Below are positions 37,610 through 46,124 of a stretch of 55,853 bases of DNA, piece after piece. The DNA is from Deltaproteobacteria bacterium GWB2_55_19 (GTDB lineage: Bacteria; Desulfobacterota; GWC2-55-46), in the NCBI GenBank assembly GCA_001797465.1, contig MGPQ01000011.1:1-55853 (forward strand), written 5' to 3'. A program made the position numbers and the translations under genes. The notes under the pieces were generated by a model that saw only the letters and a list, made by a program, of their open reading frames with translations, made no database searches and was not told where the DNA came from. Numbering within the stretch: position 1 is the stretch's first letter; the number at the start of each line of letters is the position of its first letter.

Positions 37610-39618
37610 TACCAGACCCTCATGAAGACCCTTGTGGCCCTGAACAGTATCGAGGCCTCCGCAGTCTCGGTATTGCTCTCGACCGTGTAGGTGTTCTTCT
37701 GCTCGAGACCGAGGAACCAGGCCCTCAGGGGGTAGGTGAGGGAGTTGGTGAACGAAGTAGTGTCCTTGTCCGACTCAGAGCTCAGCTTCTGTGTGACCGA
37801 GAAGGTCGCCTGCCAGTTCAGGTTGTTGTAGAACTTCCTCACGTACTGGGTGAGGAACTGCAGGTCCCTTATAGTGTCGGAGCCGCCCTCATATTCGGTG
37901 TCCATGAGGGTGTAGTAGAGCGAGAGGCTGAGCGTACCCTTGAAAAGGGGCCTGTTGTGCCCGACGGAGGCCCCGACGGTGTCGTTCTGTCCCGACCCGC
38001 TAACCCCGCTGAATGTGTTCGAGCGCTCAGCGTAACCCATGAGGTTGAAGTTCTTGAAGTAGGCGGAAGTGGCGTCGAGCCTGTACGTCTCGTTCTTGCT
38101 CCCGGTTATATCGATATAGGACTCGGTTACGGATTTGTTGTAGGAGGCGTTAATGAGGACGTACTGTTTCCAGAGCTTGTTGAAGGCGTTGGCGTTGTAG
38201 CTATTTGAGTGGGAGAATATGTCCTGGCCGGCGAGCGTGTAGGTGTCGGACTGCGAGAAGCCTGCGCCGAAGCCGACGTACTTGTTTACGTCTATGTTGT
38301 CGAGCGACCCGTTGAAGCTGTGCTCGAGGCCCTGTCCGGTACTGAAGCCCTCGGCCTTGTCCTCTATGTAGCCGAGCCCCCAGCCTGCCCCTAACACGGC
38401 CCGTGTGAATATCTTCGAGTAGCTCAGCCTGGAGGTCGCTCTGAGCGTCGTCCTGTCGCCGGTCGTCGCGGACGTATCCGAGGCCGTGTCGGTCGTCGTT
38501 GTGTCAGTGGTCGTGTCGGTCGTGTCCGTCGTGTCCGTGGTTGAGGCGGCCGAGGTGTTGGCGTTTGTCTTGTAATCTGAATACGACACCGATTCCGAGG
38601 CCATGAGGTTGTCCGTGAGCCTTAAGTTCACGCCGCCGCTCACGCCTAATGACTCGGTTTCGGAATCCGAGGTCGAAGAGTTGTTTTTTGCGGTGCCGAG
38701 GCTGACGGAGAGGCTCGCGTCCGCCCTCTTCGAGATCTTGTAGCCCATGTCGCCGGAGTAGGTGGTCCCTATCTGCTCGTCGCCGTCGGTTGAGTTCCTG
38801 TAGTAGGAGTACCTGTGGTTCTGGTTGAAGTCCTCGCTCGGCTTGGAGTTGAGGAGGAGGCTTAAGCCTTCGAGGCTCGTATTGGCGTCCGAGTCGGTCT
38901 CGGTAGAGGCGGAACGGCTGAGCGTGGCGCCTGCGTATAGCTGGGTGCTCTTGGATATCCTTGTGAGGTTGTTGGCGTTAAAGGTGGCGACCGACGATTC
39001 CGTGCCGTCGTTCGAGCCGCTCGTCGAGTACGACATCGTCGCCTCGTTCTTGGTCGGGCCGAGGTCCTTCTTCAATATGACCTTGTAGTTGCCCGTTTCG
39101 GTATCGGTGCTTTCCGACTCCGAGAGCGTCCTCTCGGCGTAGATAGAGGTCTGCGGCAGGGTCCGGAGTTTCAAAAACCAGTTGAGGCCGTAGGTAGTCT
39201 TTATCGTTTCCGACGTGGTAGCCTCGTCCACGGTCCTCTGCCCGTAGAGGGAGAGAGGTATGGCGGATTTCGGGAGCGCTGTCGTACGGAAGTAATAGCC
39301 GGTAGAGCGGGTCGTGACGTCGCTGGCATCCGACGAATAGTCGTTGTTCGTGAAGGACACCCCAGCGTCGTAGATGATGAGCCTCCTCGACAGGAAGTTG
39401 CCCTTCAAGTCCAGTGTGTATGTCTGCTGGAAGCGGGCCGTTTCCGACGCTATTCCGTTCTGCTCGGTCGCGGACTCCTCGAACTCGAACAAGACCTGTC
39501 CAACGAGGGACTTGTAGATGTACGGGTCCTCCTCGACCGCGTAGCCTCTTTGAGGTGCGAAGAGGAGAGCGGCGACAACGGCTGTTGCGGCAACGAGCGC
39601 CAGTTTGTTGCGGAGCAT
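37609..39618 (-). CDS. Predicted outer-membrane beta-barrel protein
   Basis: A 669-residue exported protein: signal peptide about 1-27 (ending RGYA), followed by many alternating polar/hydrophobic strands rich in Ser, Thr, Tyr and Asn, and a C-terminal Trp (VFMRVW), as expected for a large outer-membrane barrel. No CxxC or heme motif as in MtrB/PioB. Residues 355-387 are a Thr/Asp/Ser-rich tract (TTDTTDTTDTT...), probably a surface or periplasmic loop. It has GGAAAGGA before ATG 39618 and is co-translated with the truncated TMTC-like gene. It could be an export channel, an adhesin or a glycoprotein; no family was recognised. Confidence 0.75.
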   Translation of the reverse strand: MLRNKLALVAATAVVAALLFAPQRGYAVEEDPYIYKSLVGQVLFEFEESATEQNGIASETARFQQTYTLDLKGNFLSRRLIIYDAGVSFTNNDYSSDASDVTTRSTGYYFRTTALPKSAIPLSLYGQRTVDEATTSETIKTTYGLNWFLKLRTLPQTSIYAERTLSESESTDTETGNYKVILKKDLGPTKNEATMSYSTSGSNDGTESSVATFNANNLTRISKSTQLYAGATLSRSASTETDSDANTSLEGLSLLLNSKPSEDFNQNHRYSYYRNSTDGDEQIGTTYSGDMGYKISKRADASLSVSLGTAKNNSSTSDSETESLGVSGGVNLRLTDNLMASESVSYSDYKTNANTSAASTTDTTDTTDTTTDTTTTDTASDTSATTGDRTTLRATSRLSYSKIFTRAVLGAGWGLGYIEDKAEGFSTGQGLEHSFNGSLDNIDVNKYVGFGAGFSQSDTYTLAGQDIFSHSNSYNANAFNKLWKQYVLINASYNKSVTESYIDITGSKNETYRLDATSAYFKNFNLMGYAERSNTFSGVSGSGQNDTVGASVGHNRPLFKGTLSLSLYYTLMDTEYEGGSDTIRDLQFLTQYVRKFYNNLNWQATFSVTQKLSSESDKDTTSFTNSLTYPLRAWFLGLEQKNTYTVESNTETAEASILFRATRVFMRVW

Positions 39619-39686
39619 GGAACGGTCCTTTCCCGGCCCGACGCTTTGTTTTATTCCGGTGTCGACTTAAGGCAAAAACGGCTGTT

Positions 39687-39724
39687 CCGCAGAGGCCCCG
39701 CTTAAGCGGGGCCTCTGCGGCGTG
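39687..39724 (-). terminator. Terminator after the FGE-fold lipoprotein gene
   Basis: 15-bp perfect arms CCGCAGAGGCCCCGC and GCGGGGCCTCTGCGG with loop TTAA (39687-39720). The minus strand continues with ACAGCCGTTTTTGCC. A further hairpin with 11-bp arms (CCAGAGGGCCC) lies at 39743-39776. Both fit termination of the minus-strand gene ending at 39812. Confidence 0.75.
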
Positions 39725-39811
39725 TCTTTTTGACCAAGGGCTCCAGAGGGCCCGAAGGACGCAGTGGGCCCTCTGGCACTCAGACGCGCCTTCAGGCGGC
39801 CTTGATGAGAT

Positions 39812-40600
39812 TTACCAGGCGCACCTGAACCCCACGTCGTCGTAACGTCTTTCGGGAGGCGCGGCGTTCCTGAAAGGCGCCCTGACGTAGACCTGGAGCG
39901 AGTAGTGGCCCATGCCGCCCCATCCGCCGCCGCGGACCACCTTGAGCTTTTCCCCGTAATCAGGGTCCTTGAACTCGTTATTCGGGTACGGCTTGTACCA
40001 GTCCGACGTCCACTCCTGCGCATTGCCGGACATGTCATAGGCGCCGTAGGGGCTTACCCCGTCCTTGAGCGTGCCGACCGGGAGGGTGCCGCCGTACTCG
40101 CCTATGGTGTTGACCTTCTTTATGTCGAAGTCGTTGCCCCAGGGGAAAACCCTCCCGTCCGCGCCTCTGGCGGCCTTCTCCCACTCCGCCTCCGACGGGA
40201 GCCTCCGCCCCTTCCACTTGCAGTACTCATCGGCGTCCGCCCATGTCACGAATACCACGGGATGGTCGGAGAGGTCCGCCGGATACGACCCTGCGGACCA
40301 CTGCGGCGGAGCGGGGCGCCTGGCGGCGTCTACGAACTCCTTGTACTGTCTGTTCGTCACCTCGGTCCTGTCGATATGGAACGTATCGAGCTTTATCTTC
40401 CTCTCGGGCCTCTCGTTCGCGTACCAGGGGCGCCTGTCGCCGTACTGCAAGGCCTTGGCCTCCCTGTCCACCTCGTTACTGCCGATCGTGAACTCGCCCC
40501 CCGGGACCTTCACCATGTCCTCGGGCGCTGATTGGCAACCAACGAGAGCGAGAGAGAGTGACGTAAGGATCAAATAACCGGCATTCTTTACGGAGCGCAT
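39812..40600 (-). CDS. FGE-sulfatase fold lipoprotein without catalytic cysteines
   Basis: A 262-residue lipoprotein: signal peptide with lipobox LVGC (Cys22), then a formylglycine-generating-enzyme/SUMF1 fold. Family motifs: VPGGEFTIGSNE, IDRTEVTNRQYKEFV, HPVVFVTWADADEYCKW, RLPSEAEWEKAARG, PWGN, YDMSGNAQEWTSDW and GFRCAW. The region matching the FGE active-site Cys pair reads RGGGWGGMGHYSLQVYVR, without Cys, so it is probably a binding or structural member rather than an FGly enzyme. GGGAGG lies 7 bases before ATG 40600. The previous gene on this strand encodes a membrane spermidine-synthase-like protein; a related domain fused to hemes is at 42275. Confidence 0.88.
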   Translation of the reverse strand: MRSVKNAGYLILTSLSLALVGCQSAPEDMVKVPGGEFTIGSNEVDREAKALQYGDRRPWYANERPERKIKLDTFHIDRTEVTNRQYKEFVDAARRPAPPQWSAGSYPADLSDHPVVFVTWADADEYCKWKGRRLPSEAEWEKAARGADGRVFPWGNDFDIKKVNTIGEYGGTLPVGTLKDGVSPYGAYDMSGNAQEWTSDWYKPYPNNEFKDPDYGEKLKVVRGGGWGGMGHYSLQVYVRAPFRNAAPPERRYDDVGFRCAW

Positions 40601-40690
40601 AAAAAACCTCCCTGTATTTAAAGGCCTGCCCTGCGGGGGCCGGCCCGAAGTGTGAAGTATCAACCGCCTTCAGCGGCTTTTTCAGGCCTT

Positions 40691-42259
40691 TCAGTCCAGG
40701 ACGATCTCCCGGTCCGACGTCGCAATAACGCTGAAGCGGAACCGCTCCCTGGTCTTGAAGTCCTGGAAATCCACAGGGTTGAAGTTGTCCGTAAAAAGCG
40801 TCTCTCCAAGGGGAAGTTTTATTTTCCTTGAAAGGAGCGCCCTTACGTCCTCCTCGTACGCGGGATGAACCCTGGCTTCGTAGGAGTCCTTGATCGGCCG
40901 ATCGACGAGGGTCGCCGCGAAAATCATGTTCACGACCCTTGGGGCAAGGTCGGAATACTCAACAGACGTGTAGACGTCGATATTGGGGAAGACCTCCTTC
41001 AAGGTCCGCAGGAGCGACGAGGGGGCCGCGAGGTCCTCCGGCATATTCGACCCGACGAAGTTTATTATAAGGACCCCGTCTCCGGAGAGCCTTTTTCTGA
41101 CGAGCTTGAACGCCTCCAGGCTTATGAGGTGGCTCGGCGGCGTATCCCCTGAGAACGCGTCGAGGACTATTATGTCGTAAGGCTCTGTTGACGCGCTGAG
41201 GAAGTACCGGCCGTCCTCGATGAACGTGGGGTGGAGCGACTTGTCATAGGCGAAGTACCTGGCCGCCGTCTCAACTACCGAGGGGTTTATCTCCACTACG
41301 TCGGTCTTTATGCCGTAGAGCTTATGCAACCTGTTCGGTACGATGCCGCTCCCGAGTCCTATGACAAGGGCGCGCTTTGCCGAAGGGTTGTAAGCGCGCG
41401 AGAGCTTTTCGATGTAGTACGTGTACTTGGAGACCGAAAGTCCGGTCTTCAAGTCGACGGCGCCCTGTATCATGTTCTCAAGAAGGAACTCGCGGACCAA
41501 TTGGTCTCCGTAGGAGTAATCGACGACCTTTACCTGCCCGTAGGCGCTGTCCTCGTTTACAACGAGAGCGGCCTTTGTGCCGTCGGGCCTGACTACGGAC
41601 GGGAGGTCCTTCGGGTAAAGAAGGAGTACTAACGGCACCGCGACGACCGCCATGGCGTAGGCCTTTCTCCTGAACAATAGCCAGTAGAGCGCCCCGATAA
41701 GGATGAGGGACGCCGACGAGAGGTAGATTATGTTATTGACGCCGATATTAGGTATGAGGATAAAGCCGGTGGATACGGTGCCGACGAAGCTCCCGGCGGT
41801 CGATACCGCATAGAGCCAGCCGACGGTCCTCCCTATCTCGTCCCTCCCGTCGCCCATGTAGAGCTTGACGGTGTACGGCGCGACCATGCCGAGGAGGAAG
41901 AGCGGCGGGCCGAAGAGGACGGTCGAGCTGACGAGCGACCCGGCGCGCAGGCCCAGGGACAGGGACAGGCCTATGACAGTCCCCTTTATGACCGGGACCG
42001 CGAGAAGGGAGAGCCCGGCGAGGAAAATGACCGTAAAGAGCGCGCCGTGGCTCCCGTATCGGTCCGCGAGCCTGCCGCCCAGCCAGTAGCCTAATGCGAG
42101 CGATACGAGCGTTACGGTTATGAGCGAAGTCCAGACGAAGAGGCTCACGCCGAAAGGCGGTCCGATGACCCTTGAGCCGATGAGCTCGACGACCATTACT
42201 ATCGAGCCGCACGCGAAGGCGGTGAAGACGAGGTATTTGTTCGAGCCTTCCCCTTTCAT
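40691..42259 (-). CDS. Membrane-anchored spermidine synthase-like protein
   Basis: A 522-residue protein. The N-terminal half (about 8-205) has seven to eight membrane helices of the MFS-like type seen in fused spermidine synthases (FACGSIVMVVELIGSRV). The C-terminal half (about 225-515) is a Rossmann aminopropyltransferase-like domain: ALVIGLGSGIVPNRL, VVEINPSVVETAARYF and IVLDAFSGDTPPSHL. The metabolic role of these fusions is not settled; polyamine synthesis or alkylation at the membrane are both possible. It lies between two FGE-fold genes, 15 bases downstream of the diheme-FGE gene, apparently one operon. Confidence 0.85.
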   Translation of the reverse strand: MKGEGSNKYLVFTAFACGSIVMVVELIGSRVIGPPFGVSLFVWTSLITVTLVSLALGYWLGGRLADRYGSHGALFTVIFLAGLSLLAVPVIKGTVIGLSLSLGLRAGSLVSSTVLFGPPLFLLGMVAPYTVKLYMGDGRDEIGRTVGWLYAVSTAGSFVGTVSTGFILIPNIGVNNIIYLSSASLILIGALYWLLFRRKAYAMAVVAVPLVLLLYPKDLPSVVRPDGTKAALVVNEDSAYGQVKVVDYSYGDQLVREFLLENMIQGAVDLKTGLSVSKYTYYIEKLSRAYNPSAKRALVIGLGSGIVPNRLHKLYGIKTDVVEINPSVVETAARYFAYDKSLHPTFIEDGRYFLSASTEPYDIIVLDAFSGDTPPSHLISLEAFKLVRKRLSGDGVLIINFVGSNMPEDLAAPSSLLRTLKEVFPNIDVYTSVEYSDLAPRVVNMIFAATLVDRPIKDSYEARVHPAYEEDVRALLSRKIKLPLGETLFTDNFNPVDFQDFKTRERFRFSVIATSDREIVLD

Positions 42260-42274
42260 CTCATCGCGGGCCTT

Positions 42275-43267
42275 TTATTTTTTATCATTCGCGCACCGGA
42301 ACCCGAAGTTGTTGTTCTTCGTTGTCGGGTGGAAGAATATCCTGTTGTAGTTCGGGGAGCTTATCCCGCACTTGTACGTGGTGCAGTCGTACCAGGAGCC
42401 GCCCTTCAACACCTTGTACTTTTCCCCGTAGTTCTCGTCGGGGTGGGTGTTCCCGGGGTAGGGTTTGAACCAGCTGTCGGTCCACTCGAACGCGTTGCCG
42501 GCCATGTCGTAGAGGCCGTAAGGGCTCTTGCCGCTCTCGAAGGACCCGATCGGGAGCGTGTCCTCGTGCCCGTACTGCGGCGTGTTACCCTTTTCCTTGG
42601 CGAACTTGTCTCCCCAGGGGAAAGTCCTCTTGTCTGAGCCTCTGGCGGCCTTTTCCCATTCCTCCTCGGAGGGAAGGCGTTTGCCCTCCCATCTGCAGAA
42701 GTTGTCCGCGTCCTTCCATGTCACATATACGACAGGGTGGTCCTTTTTGCCCTCCGGAATATTCCCGTCCTTCCAGTGGTCCGGGGCAGGGTAGCCTGCG
42801 GCGTCGACGAAGGCCTTATAGCGCTGGTTCGTCACCTCGTATCTGTCGATGTAGAAGGCCCCGACCATCCTTGAATGCTCCGGCTGGCTCTTGGGCCACC
42901 ATTCATTCGAGCCCATGGTGAACTCCCCGGCCGGGATGAGCACCATCCCCTTTGGGGCGGCCCCCTTTACCGCGCCCTTGCCGGAAGCAACGGCAAGGGT
43001 CTCGGCGTACCTGTCTATTTCATTCCGCTCCGAGGGATCCCTGAACCTCCCGTCTATCTCTACATAGTTGTCGCTCAAGCCCGGGCCGTGGCACCCCGCG
43101 CAGGTCTCGTCCCTGGTGTAGTCCGTCGAGTACCGCCTGTCCGGCGTGTGGCAGTCCATGCATTTGGGCTCGCCTGTGGCCGGGTCATAGTCGCTCGCCG
43201 CGCCGTAAGCGGACTGGGCGGCCGCGCAGAGGCAGACAACAACAGCCGATAAAAGAAGTCTTTTCAT
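42275..43267 (-). CDS. Diheme cytochrome c fused to an FGE-sulfatase domain
   Basis: A 330-residue exported protein. After the signal peptide (about 1-22) there are two heme-binding motifs, CMDCH (36-40) and CAGCH (56-60), then an FGE/SUMF1 domain from about 105: IPAGEFTMGSNEW, DRYEVTNQRYKAFV, HPVVYVTWKDADNFC, RLPSEEEWEKAARG, WGDKFAK, YDMAGNAFEW, and GFRCA at the end. The active-site-like segment GGSWYDCTTYKC keeps two Cys four residues apart (Cys295, Cys300), the same C-x4-C spacing as the catalytic pair of FGly-generating enzyme. A heme-FGE fusion is unusual. Neighbours are a monoheme cytochrome and the spermidine-synthase-like gene. No sulfatase gene is in the window. Confidence 0.87.
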   Translation of the reverse strand: MKRLLLSAVVVCLCAAAQSAYGAASDYDPATGEPKCMDCHTPDRRYSTDYTRDETCAGCHGPGLSDNYVEIDGRFRDPSERNEIDRYAETLAVASGKGAVKGAAPKGMVLIPAGEFTMGSNEWWPKSQPEHSRMVGAFYIDRYEVTNQRYKAFVDAAGYPAPDHWKDGNIPEGKKDHPVVYVTWKDADNFCRWEGKRLPSEEEWEKAARGSDKRTFPWGDKFAKEKGNTPQYGHEDTLPIGSFESGKSPYGLYDMAGNAFEWTDSWFKPYPGNTHPDENYGEKYKVLKGGSWYDCTTYKCGISSPNYNRIFFHPTTKNNNFGFRCANDKK

Positions 43268-43295
43268 TATTAGCTCGTTTTTTTTGTTTGCGGTC

Positions 43296-43745
43296 TTATT
43301 TCGGGGCGGCCTTGCCCTCGCGTTCGAGTTGTCTTATGAACGCGAGCACGTCCCATCTCTCTTTTTCGGACAATATCTCCTGCCACCTCGGCATGGACAT
43401 CGACTCTCCGCCGACCTCTTTGTGTATCCCCTCGGTTATGGACTTAAAGAGCTCGGCGTCGGTCTTCGACATCCTCTTCGCGTCGTTTACGAAGTCAGCC
43501 GGGTGCGGTGAGAGGGCTATGCCTACTGGCCCGTCGCCCATGCCCTTCTGCCCGTGGCAGAAGTGGCAGTACCTGAAGTATATATCCTTGCCCGCCGCCG
43601 CTTCGCCGGCTACTGCCTGCATGTCCAGAGCCGCGGCTGGCGGCTTTTCAGGCTGAGGGGGGCTCTTTTTCTCGCCGGTGCATCCGGATACGGAAAGGAG
43701 CGCCGCAAGGGAGGCGGCTATGGTTATAGCGAGCGACTTCTGCAT
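43296..43745 (-). CDS. Monoheme cytochrome c lipoprotein
   Basis: A 149-residue class I cytochrome c: lipobox SVSGC (Cys22), a Pro-rich spacer, then heme motif CHFCH in YCHFCHGQKGMGDGP, and the distal Met in SMSMPRW followed by the helix WDVLAFIRQL. The short spacer after the lipid anchor allows shuttling of electrons at the membrane. It lies 28 bases before the diheme-FGE gene, so a redox pairing is likely but not shown. Confidence 0.92.
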   Translation of the reverse strand: MQKSLAITIAASLAALLSVSGCTGEKKSPPQPEKPPAAALDMQAVAGEAAAGKDIYFRYCHFCHGQKGMGDGPVGIALSPHPADFVNDAKRMSKTDAELFKSITEGIHKEVGGESMSMPRWQEILSEKERWDVLAFIRQLEREGKAAPK

Positions 43746-43796
43746 AAATGGAATATCCTTGTCTTCACATGCCGATACTGCTGGCCCTTAAGGCCG

Positions 43797-44792
43797 TCAT
43801 TTCAGGGGTGTGACGAACTCGACCTTGGAGGAATCGCGCAGGCTTTTAAGCCAGCCGTTCCAGAGCCTCTTGTACTCCTTAGTCTCGAGCTCCTTTTCGA
43901 GTTTTTCCTTGTTGAGCTCCTCGTACTTCTTCTGCACCGCAGGCTTGCTTCCTTCGAGCTTTATGACATGATAACCGTAAATAGACATGATCGGGCCGCC
44001 GATCTCGCCGGCCTTGAGCTTCGAGGCGGCGTCGTCTATCTCAGGTATGAGCTCGCCCTTGTGCGACCAGCCCATGTCGCCGCCCTTTTTCGCGAACGGG
44101 TCCTCGGAGTGCTTCTCGGCGAGCTTGCCGAAGTCTTCGCCCGCCTTCGCCTTCTCCGCTATATCTTTCGCCTTCTTGAGCGACTCGTTCCAGACCTTCT
44201 GGCCGCCTGAAGGGTCTGCCTTGACGAGTATGGATCTTAAGTGTATCTGCTCTGGCTCCTTGAACTTCGGGAGGTTTTTCTGATAGTAGTCCTTCATGAA
44301 GGCCTCGTCGACGGTCTTTTCCGAGAGCTTCTTTGTTTCCTCCGTTTTTTTCTTGGCGAGCCTTTCGACGACCATGTCCCTCCTGAAGTCTTCCTTCAGG
44401 TTGGCGAGCGTAATCCCGCTCCTCTTCAATATCTTCTCTATGGTCTCGCCTTTCGGCAGTTTTTTCTTGAGTTCCTTTACCCTCGCGTCTATTTCCTTGG
44501 GGTTTACGTCGTCCTGTTTCGTTTCAACGGCGGCCTTGTACATAAGCTCGTTGTTTATGAGTTTATCGAGCGCCTGCCTCTGTATCTCCTTCATCTTTTC
44601 GTCGGATACCGACTGGTGATATGTCATGAGAGGGAGGAGGTTGTTTGTGGCGGTATCCAGGGTCTCCCTCGTTATGACCTTTCCGTTCACCTTTACTATC
44701 ACGTCCGTCGGCGAAGTGGCCGCGAACGACGCCGGGGCGAGGAGCGCGACAAAGACGGCCGCGGCGAGGAGCCTTTTTGAAAAACTTGACAT
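43797..44792 (-). CDS. Periplasmic peptidyl-prolyl isomerase, PpiC/parvulin-SurA type
   Basis: A 331-residue exported chaperone: signal peptide (about 1-24, ending ASFA), a SurA_N-like helical domain (about 28-185), and one parvulin domain (about 200-300; IHLRSILVKAD, AEKHSEDPFAKKGGDMGW and GGPIMSIYGYHVIKLEG). It probably assists folding of outer-membrane or periplasmic proteins such as the cytochromes encoded alongside. The start at 44792 follows GGAGG; an in-frame extension to 44885 lies in a palindromic leader. It is the first gene of the downstream minus-strand run. Confidence 0.9.
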   Translation of the reverse strand: MSSFSKRLLAAAVFVALLAPASFAATSPTDVIVKVNGKVITRETLDTATNNLLPLMTYHQSVSDEKMKEIQRQALDKLINNELMYKAAVETKQDDVNPKEIDARVKELKKKLPKGETIEKILKRSGITLANLKEDFRRDMVVERLAKKKTEETKKLSEKTVDEAFMKDYYQKNLPKFKEPEQIHLRSILVKADPSGGQKVWNESLKKAKDIAEKAKAGEDFGKLAEKHSEDPFAKKGGDMGWSHKGELIPEIDDAASKLKAGEIGGPIMSIYGYHVIKLEGSKPAVQKKYEELNKEKLEKELETKEYKRLWNGWLKSLRDSSKVEFVTPLK

Positions 44793-45165
44793 GTTTGGAC
44801 CTCCGGGGTTTAGTGATTGGTGGCTACTTCTAAAAATTGCTATTTTTCCTAATCTCTGTGTCAGGGCGTAAATAAAAATGCTCACATATTCACATATATG
44901 CTGCGCTTTTTATTTCCACCCTTCCTTGATCTTAGAAAAAATATCTAATTTTTAGAAGCAGCCGAGTCATTATAATATAACGGAAATAAATAATAAATCT
45001 AAAATCTTATCCTGGCAGGCGAATAAACCGGCCCAGTGCCACATTCTATATTTTCAGTTTAAAATGACGGTTATGCGGTTATTAAAAAATTTTAATCCAT
45101 TTTATCCCTACATGGATGGACGAGGGTCATTGTAAGCGCCATTGGGTAGCGGCGCAGGGTAGGCA
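44793..45165. other. AT-rich gene-free stretch with inverted repeat upstream of the PPIase gene
   Basis: No gene recognised. It holds an imperfect inverted repeat with arms of about 25 bases at 44822-44846 and 44937-44962, and a further AAATAAAAA/TTTTTATTT pair inside. The rest (44963-45165) is AT-rich, with TATAATA at about 44973-44979. It probably contains the promoter and leader of the PPIase gene. Confidence 0.5.
44822..44962. repeat. Inverted-repeat element in the PPIase leader
   Basis: Arms GGCTaCTTCTAAAAATTgc (44822-44840) and AATTTTTAGAAGcAGCC (44946-44962) are complementary apart from one bulge each, with TATTTT/AAAATA adding further pairs. Total length is 141 bases. It could be a transcript hairpin or a MITE-like insertion. 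Confidence 0.65.
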
Positions 45166-45203
45166 AAAAAAAGAAGGGCCGGTTTCCCGGCCCTTCTTTT
45201 TTT
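45166..45203 (-). terminator. Terminator of the tetraheme cytochrome gene
   Basis: 17-bp arms (AAAAAAAGAAGGGCCGG and complement) with loop TTTC. On the minus strand the hairpin ends in a run of T. The symmetric A/T flanks allow function on both strands. Confidence 0.93.
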
Positions 45204-45233
45204 ATCCGATTCGGTCTTGCGACCGAGCGGTTT

Positions 45234-46124
45234 TTACTTCTCGTGGCAGGTTCTGCATACGCCAGAACCGGTGTTGCCGCCGACCCTTCTGATGAACAAG
45301 CCGTTGGACTCACCTTCCTGGTCCGCGGTCACGTTCGAGTAGGTGGAGTCGACTTCCTGCCAGGACTTGTTGTTGAAGTGCGGATCGTGGCAGCTGGAGC
45401 ACTCAACCTTGGAGGACCTGAGGAGGTCGGCGATCGTCGCCGTGTCGGAGACGAAGCCCTTTACCGCCCAGAGGTTCTTGGTGAGGTTGCCGTTGTCGTA
45501 GGTCGCGGCAGAGGTGTTCATCTCAGAGGTAAGGTCGATGCTGCTGATGGTCGTGTTGGTGGCCCTAAGTCCAGCGGCCGTCCCGGCTAAGTAGGTCACG
45601 GAAACCGGGTGGTCGTTGGAGAGGTTGAGGCCGAGGTTCAACCTGCTGGATGTCATGAAGTCGGAGACGACTGACCCGAAGTCATAGAAGGTGTAGCCGC
45701 GGTCTGAACCGTTGTTGGTCACGCCGGCCTTACCAGGGGCGTTGACAAGGTTGTCGAAGGTGGTTACGCCGTCATGGCATGAAAGACAGGCAAGCGAGGT
45801 CGAGCCGATGTCGGAGCCGGAGATCGTGGAGCCCGCGATCGTCGTGCCATAGGCCGTGAAGGATGTCGGAGCAGAGGTGCCCCTGTTCCACATCGGCTTC
45901 AGGTTGTTGGCGGTGTTGGTGTGGTGAGGCGTGTGACAGAATACGCAGACTTCGGTCGTGCCCACGGCGCCGATGTGCATCGAGAAACCGCCGAGGTTGT
46001 GTCTTCCGGCTGCGATACCTGCAGCGGCATCACCAGCGACGTAGGTGTCAACGGCTGAAGCTGTTCCGGCGGTGAGGAAACCGATTGAGGCTACCGCTAC
46101 TGCGAGTGCGAGAAACCTTTTCAT
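45234..46124 (-). CDS. Tetraheme cytochrome c
   Basis: A 296-residue exported protein: signal peptide (about 1-25, ending GTASA) then four CxxCH motifs, CVFCH, CLSCH, CSSCH and CRTCH. The spacing is wide, with Thr/Ser/Asn-rich stretches between, and the last motif lies at the extreme C-terminus (CRTCHEK). Further His (HTPHHTN, HPVSVTY, HDPHFNN) can be distal ligands. It is likely a periplasmic or outer-surface electron carrier, related to the doubled-CXXCH cytochromes. GAAAAGGAG precedes ATG 46124; an in-frame extension to 46226 falls in the leader. Strong promoter and terminator suggest it is highly expressed alone. Confidence 0.93.
   Translation of the reverse strand: MKRFLALAVAVASIGFLTAGTASAVDTYVAGDAAAGIAAGRHNLGGFSMHIGAVGTTEVCVFCHTPHHTNTANNLKPMWNRGTSAPTSFTAYGTTIAGSTISGSDIGSTSLACLSCHDGVTTFDNLVNAPGKAGVTNNGSDRGYTFYDFGSVVSDFMTSSRLNLGLNLSNDHPVSVTYLAGTAAGLRATNTTISSIDLTSEMNTSAATYDNGNLTKNLWAVKGFVSDTATIADLLRSSKVECSSCHDPHFNNKSWQEVDSTYSNVTADQEGESNGLFIRRVGGNTGSGVCRTCHEK

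Noticed and set aside
37609-39618. MtrB/PioB-type porin of a porin-cytochrome conduit
   Set aside because: No N-terminal CxxC and no adjacent large multiheme cytochrome in a conduit order; only the general barrel character is supported.
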